Part shown: piece by piece, positions 23,756 to 34,075 of the stretch | Layout: each line of letters opens with the position of its first letter | Numbering within the stretch: position 1 is the stretch's first letter | Source of the DNA: Glandiceps talaboti | Lineage: Eukaryota > Hemichordata > Enteropneusta > Spengelidae | Reading direction: 5' to 3' | Assembly (NCBI RefSeq): GCF_964340395.1 | Contig: NC_135551.1 | Span: 25,406,003 to 25,470,002 of the forward strand | DNA length: 64,000 nucleotides | Notes under the pieces: generated by a model | What the model was told of the DNA's origin: nothing | The model's input: only the letters and a program-made list of their open reading frames with translations | The model's database searches: none | Translations under genes and position numbers: made by a program

Positions 23756-23829
23756 CTACAGTTAGACAAAGGAAAGCAAGCCTGGGGAAGAGTTTCAATA
23801 TCTGTGTTAAGCGTAAAGATCAAAAAGAA
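23756..23829 (+). CDS. Possible internal exon with both splice sites
   Basis: A strong acceptor (T-rich 23721-23752, CCAG ending at 23755) and a donor (AA|GTAAGAG at 23830) bound 74 bp. Two frames are open. Phase 0 reads LQLDKGKQAWGRVSISV and onward. The frame starting at 23758 reads TVRQRKASLGKSFNICV and onward and continues, if spliced to 25022, as LNMD then TAG. Both look protein-like and I cannot choose between them. No family recognised. Confidence 0.3.
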
Positions 23830-24214
23830 GTAAGAGAGGACAATTCAAATTGACCAAATAGAGATCAAATAGAAATCTAGACTGATAGATAATATCACAA
23901 GTAACTATACATACTTTATATACATTGATGGAATGACGAATCGACAATGATTGTTGAATGTTGATGTTATCATCTCAAGGTGACTTTGGCCGGCTTTTAA
24001 TACCCTAGTTGTCATGTCATGAGGTCTTTCGTATGGTAATGTTGACTTCACGTTGTTGCATTGTCGTTGAAGCTTTATAATAACGTGTTACTTTTGAACT
24101 GAGAACTGTTGATAACGGTTGATTTGACATTGGATAATTTTGAGATTTTTGATGTGTTACAATTTTAGATGTACTTACTGAAGGACGTGCACTCGTGTAG
24201 ACATATACCTATAG

Positions 24215-24216
<2 letters not shown>

Positions 24217-24249
<33 letters not shown>

Positions 24250-24255
24250 CATACA

Positions 24256-24286
<31 letters not shown>

Positions 24287-24292
24287 CATACA

Positions 24293-24324
<32 letters not shown>

Positions 24325-24556
24325 CATACATACACACACACGCATGCATACATACATACATACATACATACATACATACATACATACATACATACATACA
24401 CATACGCACGCACGCACACACACATACATACATACATACATACATACATACATACATACATACATACATACATACATACACACATACATACATACCTACA
24501 TACACACATACATACATACATACATACATACATACATACATACATACATACATACA

Positions 24557-24586
<30 letters not shown>
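24217..24586 (-). repeat. (CA)n and (ATAC)n array, reverse orientation of ATGT
   Basis: A CA block at 24218-24246, then ATAC units with short CA and GCAC interruptions. It is the same tetramer as the ATGT arrays on the opposite strand. Confidence 0.95.
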
Positions 24587-24588
<2 letters not shown>

Positions 24589-25021
24589 CTTCAAATGTGG
24601 CAGTATAAGGAACTTATATCCTCTGACTTTTTAAAGTCATTGAAACAAGCAGTATGGCGATAGTACTAACTTGCATCGACACCATGACTATTGTTGAAAG
24701 TATTAAGATCTTAATCTTCCACTATTTGTTATATCAAGGAAGAACTGCGAAGGAGGGACTACTTTGCTTGAAACCCTACGGTATTTTTAATAACTCAAAA
24801 CATGACAACATGAAAGCTTTCTCGTGTTCCTTTTGAAATCATTAAATTTGCTTGTACACCAAGGTGTTTACCAGGGAATCATTTATCTATTATTTCCCCA
24901 GTAGAATTAACACAGCATTTGGTGGCCACTTGAAGTATAAAGTAAATTCATGCTTGTATCGTTGTGTACTTTATTAACAAACCTTTTATACTGACCCTTC
25001 ATTTTCATGTTTGTATTTCAG
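24587..25021. other. Anonymous DNA
   Basis: Would be intron between the exon candidates at 23756 and 25022. Nothing else is recognised. Confidence 0.35.
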
Positions 25022-25195
25022 TTGAACATGGACTAGTCTAAGAGTTCCAATACAAATGTTTGAGCGATGTAACTACAAAAGTTCAAGACTTTATCGCTGA
25101 GTCGTATATTACACTAATTGAGAGATTGAGTTAGTTGGGAGTAAAGGTAACATTTTTTATGCTTTTCAATAAACACATATTCTTGCTAGCATTTG
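25022..25195 (+). CDS. Possible last exon with 3' UTR
   Basis: A strong acceptor (CTTCATTTTCATGTTTGTAT then TTCAG, ending at 25021) is followed by a few codons to TAG at 25034-25036 in the frame that joins 23758-23829, and by an AATAAA at 25168-25173. The combination of acceptor, early stop and poly(A) signal is what a mostly 3' UTR terminal exon looks like. An internal AAAG|GTAACA near 25146 could be a further donor. The coding part is minimal; the gene identity is unknown. Confidence 0.25.
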
Positions 25196-25544
25196 GTTGT
25201 ATTACTTTGCGATAAATTTTCCTAAGTGGGCGACTCATATCATCCATATGTTGTGTCTTTAATTCTTACATTGTTAAATTAATTCGGAAGCTAACAGATA
25301 TCGAGTACTACTATTCCAGCTGCATATGATTAGGGTTTTACGTAATTTACTTGTGGAGTTAGTTTCATTATCAGAAAAAAAAACCCAAAATTTTTCCACA
25401 ATCACCGTTACAAATTCTACACAGAATTAAATCCTCAAAATTTCAAATACCCTTTGAAGCTTATTTTTAGTTTTAAGAACAGAGTAAATAATTTATTGGT
25501 TGTAATTATTTTACTATCTTAATCACAAATAATCACTAAATTGA

Positions 25545-25810
25545 TGACGTATTTTCTATATTACACAAAAAATTACGTCATTGACATACTAACATATCAT
25601 TTCAGACGACAAATGAAAGTTGAAAAAAAAATCACGTGTCTTGGAAAGTGTTATTATTACTCCGAAGATTACGTCACTGACAAATTTACATTTCTTTTTT
25701 ACTCGTTAAGAAATCACCGAACAGATTACGTCATTGACACATTTACATATATTTTCTGACGACAGTCAGAAGAAACTTCGTCTGGTGCCATTGCCATACA
25801 TATACGTCAT
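25545..25810. promoter_or_regulatory. Cluster of five CRE/ATF-like motifs
   Basis: TGACGT at 25545, TTACGTCA at 25573, 25669 and 25726, and TACGTCAT at 25803. The three central copies lie in similar sequence (ATTACGTCAYTGACAnATTTACAT), so they come from a decayed local duplication. Confidence 0.35.
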
Positions 25811-26141
25811 AATGTCCTGAAAACATATGAGGGATCAGTTATTAGAAACAAAGGTTGTAGAAAACTCTGAAATTGATATAGGAAGAGTACTCACTTATTG
25901 GCGTTTTTTTGAAAAAAACCGCCTTTGTACCTTTTAGGCAAGCAACAATTTCACAATGTAAAACTTGATATGGATTATTTCCGTTCTTTAGTAATGATTT
26001 TGTATTCTCTCTTGCTATGGTGGAATTGAACTTCTTGGGGGTGGTCATTAGATGAAGACGGCAGTCAGTCGAAATATTGGAAGTACCTGATTTTAATTAC
26101 ACTGTTGACTTTAAATGAAATTATAATAAACTTTGTTGGAA

Positions 26142-26394
26142 TTCAGCTGTACGTTTTACATATTCCCGGTTGAAGGATTTCCAAGGATCCTTCATCAGTC
26201 TGTAAATTACTGGACACTGACGAAAATATCAACATTTTGATATTGAAAAGACCGCCTTAATTTAACTTTACAATTATATGTATGTGTATCTTGTTGTGTT
26301 TCTATTATTTTTGTATTTTGGGAATTGTTGTACTGCTGGCAGTTTCCCAATTTCCCCTTGTGGGATCAATAAAGTATTTGTTATTATTATTTGG
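26142..26394. mobile_element. Retroelement remnants: hammerhead-like signature and LINE-like 3' tail
   Basis: On the minus strand 26198-26178 reads CTGATGA, ten bases, GAAA, a decayed hammerhead-type signature typical of Penelope-like element termini. On the plus strand 26329-26394 has a short inverted repeat, GGGATCAATAAAG and a TTATTATTATT tail, like the 3' end of L2/CR1-type LINEs. No reverse transcriptase frame is visible, so only tails remain. Confidence 0.4.
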
Positions 26395-26522
26395 TAAAAA
26401 GGTAAGGTAAACATAACTCACCCTAACATTGCAGTTATTAGGGTACAGATATATATATATATACTTTATACTCGGTGAGTATAAATCTGCTAAGACAGTG
26501 CTCTATACCGCAGTGGCAGACA

Positions 26523-26565
26523 GTTGTCTGATGATCGCACAATGCGTGAAACTCCGCGTTACAAC
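26523..26565 (+). ncRNA. Type I hammerhead ribozyme candidate
   Basis: Helix I is GTTGT (26523-26527) pairing with ACAAC (26561-26565). The core CTGATGA is 26528-26534. Helix II is CGCA (26536-26539) with TGCG (26543-26546), closed by loop CAA, with a U-U mismatch at the 10.1/11.1 position. GAAA is 26548-26551. Minimal helix III is A-C with G-U (26551-26552, 26558-26559) and a 5-base loop. The cleavage triplet GUU is 26558-26560, so cutting would follow 26560. All universally conserved core bases are present. Hammerheads with such a short helix III are known from Penelope-like elements and retrozymes. A TA array follows 24 bp later. Confidence 0.65.
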
Positions 26566-26586
26566 CAAGAAAGAGTTCCAGTACTA

Positions 26587-26781
<195 letters not shown>

Positions 26782-26789
26782 TATCGAAA

Positions 26790-28890
26790 GATATCCTCAG
26801 CAGACGAGTAATGTGTATTGTATTTTTGTCTTGTATTGTATTGTATTGTGTTTACTGTACCATGCTTTCCACAGCATGTTGTTAAGTAATAAAATAAAAG
26901 TGATATAAAGTGTGGACCAACTTTTCCCCGATGACAACTCTAAACTATGTTCTACATTTGCAATCATTTTGAAGTCTGATGTTGATGAGTCATGTGAATC
27001 GTTGAAGGTGACCAATGCTTTAGATAAACATTCTGTAAGAAAAATGCAAGTGTAATGAACTGCACGATGACTATCACAATTTGTTAGAGCAGATCTAATA
27101 CTTTATATCGGATAGCAACGGTTTACTTCAACTCTGACTTCTTGATTGTATGTTTTGTCGTGAGAGCTTTTTATTGACCTTATCGCTTCTCTTCCTACTC
27201 ATAACTTTGAACTTGTCCAAAACGTATTACATGTACAAAAAATCCAACTTCCGAGATTTTCAAAACTCAACGAACGCCGGTATGTGAAGAGCGCCCTCTT
27301 AGGACTAATTTCAGCAAGTCAATACATTCACATTCGTAGTAGCTCTACATTACAAACAGTTTACAAGCCCACTATTCATTTCTTATCGACCCATACCACC
27401 AAGTACGTACAACAATATACAGTAACTCTAAATTTCAATTTGCTTGTTTGATTATGAATTCGAATCCTCAGCCAAAAAAATGACCAACAAGCGGTGACGT
27501 CAGAATGATATAGACAGCAAACGAAAGTTAGAGCAAAAAAAAGAAGAAGACAAATCTAAGCCAAAGAAAACAAAATTATACAAAGAAAAGTAAAATAATT
27601 AAAAATCAAGATAGGGCAGCAGATAGATAGATCGACGATACTCTAAGTTGCCGGTTGAATGCAAAACTCTGTACAGAGCTGAATTTAAATTGTTATCATG
27701 AAACACTCCTTATATTTGAGATTTCCATATCGTCTCATAGACGAAGGCGGTAGGCCAGACGGACTCTCCAGCACTCTATCTCCAGCGGTGAGTATCTACC
27801 TTTTTTATTACTCGAGTACACGACATGTGGACATCGTTGAATAACGTTTACAGAGATGTTCAACAGACTCTTAGAATTACTACAGACACAAAATCGAGTA
27901 GCTTTAAGCTTGATAATATGGAGTTTTTTGGGCTAATTCGCTTTACGAGCGTGCGCTCAGGTTAGAATCCGTGAAGGTGTCCCCGAGGAGCTATAACCAT
28001 GGCTAATACATCACTCGAATGAAGACTGCTTCGATTAGCAGAACGTCCATCACTTGTGATCGGCCTAAAACGCCCAACTCATACAATGTACTCTAGTCTA
28101 TTTACTGAAGTCAGAAACCCTTCAGAATCTCTTATCGAAGGTATTAATTCGAGACGTTTTTGATTGATTAGTATCGTCGCATGCACTATTGACTATCAAC
28201 ATTATTTTTTTTCTTCGTACGTAGGATAACAAATAGAATAGACGTTAATTCCGTCTGAAAATTAATTATCCTAGAGAACGAGATAAGCGATACTGTTACG
28301 TTGCTATCATACCAACACACTGCATGACTAAATGTGCAATTATTGGTGGTAATAAATGATAGGGACGATGTCAACGAAGCGATCTAATGTTTTTCCCGCG
28401 CAAAATATTTGCTACTCAAAGCATCGTTATACTGTACATTGCATCTCACTATCTGTCAACTCAGGATCGGTGGAACGATAGTTTAATATCATGTGTTGGT
28501 ATGGTTGTCATGTCCCACCGATTGGAAAAGAAACATGCGATAGGCGGCGCTACACATGTGAACTTTTGTAATTGTCTGTGGGTGTGTGTTCTTCGTGGCA
28601 TGATCGTCTGACTGAAGTACACAATTCCGCAATGGTTCAAATGTATACGTGATATGCTTGTGCATCAAGGGAGAGTTTTTATTTATTAATTCGACTTAAT
28701 TTTATTTCATTTTGTAAGCGTGAATGGAATATAATCTTACCAAAATTAGTAAAAAGTTGAAGTCTTCGATAAAATAATGCTAAAAAGTTAATTCTTTCAA
28801 CGTCTTCCCTGAAATAACGCAGTTATCTAGTTTTGGCATCAAAAGGCTTGAATCGCGTAACAAACATAAAAAACCACACTCAATTCATGA
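26790..28890. other. Anonymous DNA with a CRE and one exon-like frame
   Basis: A perfect TGACGTCA lies at 27495-27502 and an A-rich purine stretch at 27532-27605. A 74-codon ATG frame at 28387-28611 has no supporting context. Confidence 0.4.
27698..27787 (+). CDS. Possible first coding exon, 30 codons to a consensus donor
   Basis: ATG at 27698 opens 30 codons (beginning MKHSLYLRFPYRLIDEGG) with GC content above the surroundings, ending at GCG|GTGAGT in phase 0. The perfect CRE at 27495 lies about 200 bp upstream. No domain is recognisable and no partner exon was found. Confidence 0.2.
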
Positions 28891-28959
28891 TTTGATTGCT
28901 GAGAGAACAACACCGACTGTCATTAAATGTGCAATTGATTCAGCAAAAGACTATTTCGT

Positions 28960-29440
28960 CAATGAACCGTTTCATTACACCTTCGTGTTATGCTGCTTTC
29001 TTGCAAGTATTCTACTCTCAAGTTCAGTGTTATTTCTGTTATTCTAGCCTGCACCCTAGTCTAAATAAGTTTGAGAACAGTTAAACATGAATGAAATAAA
29101 CCGAACAATATGATCGAAACATTTAATTTGGCGCGAAAGTAGCAGACGACATACTAGTATTACCGTTAAACCAGTAGCTTATTAGTGATGAACGCTCTGG
29201 TTCCAGAGCTATCTCTTTGATCGTAAATGCAAACTATAGTTAGGAATTGCCCCCCCCCCCAAGAAGATAATAACGTGAAATTTGTTCGAAAACAATCGGC
29301 GGGAAAGAAGTTGACGACATAACTATGTGAACGAACAGTTGCATTGTAGCTTCGGGTTATGCGCATGTAGCTTATAAGTGTTCTACTATCAAGCTCAGAA
29401 CTATTTCTATTAGCCCTGTCCAAAGTAACGTTTGAAAAAT
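28960..29440. repeat. Diverged duplication (28960-29085 and 29318-29440)
   Basis: The two segments share an alignable series of blocks, including TTCGTGTTATGC against TTCGGGTTATGC, TATTCTACTCTCAAGTTCAG against TGTTCTACTATCAAGCTCAG, and ATTTCTGTTATTCTAGCCTG against ATTTCTATTAGCCCTG. A further pair, GGCGCGAAAGTAGCAGACGA at 29131 and GGCGGGAAAGAAGTTGACGA at 29298, suggests more than one round. Confidence 0.5.
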
Positions 29441-30000
29441 TTAAATATTTACGAAAAGTGCAGTATTTTGTACGACATGATTGCGTTTATTATAAGTACA
29501 ATTTATTCCGGTATATTATAATTGTTATCTCTATTATGCTAGTTGAAAATGAAGACAAGTTAAAATCGTGAAAATTTGACAGAAATGTGTTGACGGGGAG
29601 GTAGATGTTAACAAGAATTCCTAATACGTATACAAATGAAATATGCCTTAGTGTTAGGTAGAACCAAAAATCAAGAAAAATAGTGAAATTCTAGCCTTTT
29701 CACCTTCAACCAGAAAAAACATGACTATACAGATGCAGACGACATTCCAACGTCATCTCTTACAATGCAATGCCAATCCCTATTTACCATTAACTTTATT
29801 AATTTATCAGTATTGCGACACCTAAAATTGGTTTAATCGAGATTTCACCGTCGAGTTTCATCAATGATGCTTCTAGATAATTGAAAGTTAAATATTTTAT
29901 TTCACACACCTTCTATTGTTGATGCAATGTAATATGATAATGTTAACATTTGTACAGAGCTGTGTACAGAGCCTTTTCCCGCCAAAGATTTTTAAACAAA

Positions 30001-30375
30001 ATGTCGCTTTCTTGTAATCTTTCGACAAAACTGCCAATAATTTTGGACCAAAATAATGAAAATAATTCATGTGTAAAATTTAGTCAATTTCCCTTCCAAA
30101 AACTTGACAATCAAGACAATGGAGAAGATTTTAAATTATGTCTTGCCGATAGTGAGACTGCCAATACTTATACATGTATTCTCAGTGAGTACAAAATGAA
30201 CTTGCGAAAGGTTTGCTTCTTACTAACAATTTCAAAAAAAGCAAGGCGGCAACCCCCTCCCCGGAGTCAGCAATTAACAATAGGTTTACGTCACCAAAAT
30301 ACCATGGCAACCTTTCCAACAATACAGACAAGTGGTCGCGATTATGAAGAGTCTCTTATAGAAACGAAAATTTAA
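30001..30375 (+). CDS. Hypothetical 124-residue open frame
   Basis: ATG at 30001 (context AAAATGT) opens 124 codons to TAA; the frame is open for another 17 codons upstream without an ATG. The product is hydrophilic, rich in Asn, Gln, Ser and Lys, with an acidic end (DYEESLIETKI). It contains a consensus-like splice donor at 30184 (CTCA|GTGAGT) and a pyrimidine stretch ahead of 30240, so part of it could be intron. It is the longest non-repetitive frame after the hydrolase, but no family is recognised. Confidence 0.25.
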   Translation: MSLSCNLSTKLPIILDQNNENNSCVKFSQFPFQKLDNQDNGEDFKLCLADSETANTYTCILSEYKMNLRKVCFLLTISKKARRQPPPRSQQLTIGLRHQNTMATFPTIQTSGRDYEESLIETKI

Positions 30376-30496
30376 AGATAAAAATTGAAATTAATTGTTG
30401 TTGTCCGTTTTAAAGTCAAATCTACGTAATACATGTCAATTTTAATAAACCATCCAATGGCAGCGAGAACCTCAACCCTAACTGCAACAAACACGA

Positions 30497-30727
<231 letters not shown>

Positions 30728-32509
30728 AATGAAAGTCTTATATTCGAAACATACCGGACCAAATTCAATAAAAACCAACACGAAAAATCAGCTTGCTGAA
30801 CGTTAAGAAAAAACATAGCGCCGTGCGAACAAAACGATTTTCTAGTTTCACAACATACAGTGCATAAAAAATTATACTACAATGAAATAAAGAAATCCAA
30901 TCGCTTGGCTTTGATACAATCTTTATAACTCAACAATTTCAACTCAGTTGTCAACCATTGAATGACATCTATATTTACCAGATTAATGTTATTACTAAAG
31001 TTAATCACGTCCACAATTTGTATCAAATGTCAAGATAGACTTGACGTCTCCAAGTTTACAAGAAAGATCGAAATGTTTGTTTGAAACTCACGAGACAAAG
31101 ATTCTCGGTACAGTTTAAATTTTACCGTTTATGTCAGACACAAAAAGACCAAATGACACGATGTTTTGTTTTTTGCTCTAAAAGATGGCAATTTCACAAA
31201 TGTCATTAAAACGGGGTTAGGATCGAAGACTGGTAATGACAATATGTGATTCTAGTTAGTAACGCGATGTCAGGTGAGGAAAAAGGAGTACAAAATTGAG
31301 AAATAATAAAACTGAAAGAATGATTACACAAGGTAGATTGTTGGAAAAAGTACAATTAAGATATATGATACAAAGTGAAGCCGAAAGTTCTCATTCTATT
31401 ACCATCAATGGCGTATAAATAGGTGAGAGTCGACGTAATGTAGGACGATATTGTGTGGAGACAATCCACCCCCACGCCTCCTTACTCGGTGAGGGTCAAA
31501 TTTAGGTATGTGTTTCAGTATGTCGAGTTTGATATGTACCACCGTTTTGATGGCATGATAGCTGAAAACACTGACGAGAACAAACGCATTCAGTACATCA
31601 CGATCATCGCATCTCACAGCGTTCACGTGGAGAAACAGCATCTATCCACGTCTGTGTTTTAGAATAATGTAACATCCTCTGTTTACTCGTTCATTTAATT
31701 AATTAGATTACTGGTATTATAGCAGACGAAGCTGGAATGGCTAATTAACGAATAAAACCTTATAAAAATGACCATGTTATCATAAACAGACAAAAATCAG
31801 ATTGACTTTCTTGAAATTGGTACATTTAATTTCAATTTGGGAAACACAATCTACTTTTTATCGCTGAAATGCTGTTGAGGTTTGTTTTTGTAACTGTCGG
31901 AGCATAGGCTCGTTAGCCCTCGTTCAGTAATTACGCCTATTATAACTGGACATACGAATCTATTTGTTTTTAGTTCATTCAATTATTGCCAATTTCTCAT
32001 ATACGTACTCGAGGGATATAGACAATTATTCTGGACTCGGTTACTCCATCGAGTTTTAGATTGGAGATGCCATCCATTCACTTGATCCGGGTCTGATGAG
32101 CTGATGCATAACCTAGTAAGCCATCTGCGCCTATCGGTTTGCAAGGTTGAAGAAGAACTCAATGAAAATTGATTAGTCTACAGTGTTGTATGGATGTATG
32201 ACTAAAGGCTCTTTAATGTGTTTGACCAAATTGACCCCGAAACGCGTTTCACTTCCATCTGATATTTGTGCCAGAAATTATTGTTCGTTGACTCGACTCG
32301 GAAGGGTGCTTGGATTGATACGTTCGACCTGTCGAAATTGATTGGACTATAAAATCAATTAAAATGAGTTTTTTTTTTTTTAAAGGATGAAGTTTTAAAA
32401 GACGACAAGAAAAATAAAACAACAATTTTAACTTTTAAGTAGTTTAAATCGCGTAGGTTGACCACTTAATAATATTTGCCTTTGAATCTTCGCTTACCTT
32501 TTCAAAGGT
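30728..32509. other. Anonymous DNA apart from a candidate exon at 31.5 kb
   Basis: Unique AT-rich sequence. No repeats or elements are recognised. Confidence 0.4.
31519..31662 (+). CDS. Possible terminal exon, 47 codons
   Basis: TATGTGTTTCAG ending at 31518 can serve as an acceptor, and the frame after it (YVEFDMYHRFDGMIAEN and onward) is open for 47 codons to TAG at 31660-31662. Base composition here is clearly more GC-rich than the flanks. The frame is also open upstream to 31453, without an ATG; the first ATG is 31534. The opposite strand is open too, so strand is uncertain. No domain. Confidence 0.22.
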   Translation, partial: YVEFDMYHRFDGMIAENTDENKRIQYITIIASHSVHVEKQHLSTSVF

Positions 32510-32915
32510 TTGGTAACACACAGTATTTGACATAAACATATATAGAATAAAGAGATAAGATTTAACAAAATCAGATAAAACATTAAATACGCTGAAATTC
32601 AACAAAACTATATGAAACATTACACAACATGATGAATTTTAACAGAACATAACCAGATGAATATAACATATCATGATTACACACACCATGATAAGAAGAG
32701 AAATAACATGGTGAAACACAACATGAAACATAAGTCATATCGCGGTATGATTTTTATGTGTTAATTCATATTATGTTATATTACATGATTGTATGTTATG
32801 TTATGTTATGTTATGTTATGTTATGTTATGTTATGTTATGTTATGTTATGTTACACAAAGATATGTTATGTTTCATCATGATATATCATGCGGAACATAT
32901 CATAACATAAAAACA
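32510..32915. repeat. Degenerate AACAT / TTATG block with (TTATG)n core
   Basis: Loose AACATGA-type repeats up to about 32730, then reverse-sense TTATG sequence with a perfect array at 32788-32853, then a short hairpin around ATATGTTATG and CATAACATA (32870-32910). The two halves are mutually complementary. Confidence 0.75.
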
Positions 32916-32924
32916 CAAAAAATA

Positions 32925-33292
32925 GGTGTGTTTTCGATAACCCGACCGACCCTAGTTTAAGCCCCCGAACCTAAACATTTTTATACATGCAGAAAGGTAA
33001 AATTGTAGCAATTGCCTTCATCGTCACCTTTGGTCATTTAAAAAAAACATCGTATTCCAGAGAGTCTTTTTATACTATAACAGTACAGTATGCATAACGT
33101 GTTTATCAACACTTCTAATTGTACATGTCTTCATTTACTATTTTCATACCCTACCAAACTCTCTCAGAAGTATTGTGACCAACGAGTATCTTGTTTTGGG
33201 ATCGAAGCAATTTTAAAAATTCAAAGTAAAATAATATAAAATTCCGACCTACCTACTCTATCGTCTGAAGTCATGTTATCGGAAACAAACAT
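32925..33292. mobile_element. MITE-like element, distant relative
   Basis: GTGTGTTTTCGATAACCCGA at 32926 faces the complement of 33275-33292 (ATGTTTGTTTCCGATAAC). Just inside both ends are the CCGACC and CTACCTACT blocks also seen in the copies at 7753 and 52197. The interior is otherwise different. No coding capacity. Confidence 0.55.
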
Positions 33293-33718
33293 GTTTGTTT
33301 TTTGCAGTTTCACTCGAATTTTAAATATTCACATAAAATTCATTTAGTGTCGTAATTATGTTTATTTATTTCGTTAAACGATTATGACATCCATATACAT
33401 GTCGCTTTGTCACGTTTACGTGTATGCACTATTTTCCATTTCCGATGTCAACGGCAATATTTGAGTGTACCCAAAAATAATGTCATTAAATCGTTGTCCT
33501 TTTGCCAAACTGCTCTGCTACACTGAGATCTGACGGTTGTCGGTGACGACTAAACATGTTTCAGAGAGTGAGTACGTGTACAATTCTTCATACAACATTC
33601 AGGTATGGCCTATGCCCCTTTTTAACGGTATAATATTGTATTATATTATGGGAACTTAAACGGGCATCGACCAACTTGAGATACCAGATTCGTCTAGTCT
33701 AAGTGTAGAGTCATGATA
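33293..33718. other. Anonymous DNA
   Basis: No feature seen. An ATG-GTGAGT pair near 33557 is too short to support. Confidence 0.4.
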
Positions 33719-34004
33719 TGCGAATGGTTAGAGTGGCCGGCTTGTGATCTGCAGGTTGCAGGTTCGAGCCTCTTCGCAGCTGTATGTTTCTGGATGACTA
33801 AAGTCCTTGGACAAGATTTGAACCACGAACAGTCAACCCAGCTGTACAACTGGCGCCCTAGTAGATAGGGGTGATGTTTATGCTTTAATAATATGCTGTA
33901 ATGGAATTATATGCTCCCCTGGGACAGGGTCGCTGTGCCGCTACAGATCCGTGCCAGGCAGGGGTAATAATTGAAAAGCACATTGAGCATAGAGTGTGAA
34001 AACG

Positions 34005-34075
<71 letters not shown>
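33719..34075 (+). mobile_element. tRNA-derived SINE with (TA)n tail
   Basis: The head resembles a tRNA: box A-like TGGTTAGAGTGG at 33725-33736, box B GGTTCGAGCC at 33761-33770, and an acceptor-type stem TGCGAA (33719) with TTCGCA (33773). A body follows containing GTCCTTGGACAAGATTTGAA and CAACCCAGCTGTACAACTGG, similar to the central region of widespread metazoan SINEs, and a TA array at 34009-34075 forms the tail. Internal pol III promoter boxes would drive transcription. Confidence 0.75.

Noticed and set aside
25752-25785. CTGACGA...GAAA...GUC near 25757 as a second hammerhead
   Set aside because: Boxes and a GUC triplet are present, but neither helix I nor helix II can pair.
32094-32100. 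Other CTGATGA occurrences (for example 32094, 52335, 15724) as hammerheads
   Set aside because: No following helix II plus GAAA and no complementary helix I; also checked the reverse strand at 6412, 16518 and 61953.
33719-33781. A tRNA gene
   Set aside because: Box A and box B are present but the sequence continues into a SINE body and TA tail, and the D and anticodon arms do not fold cleanly.
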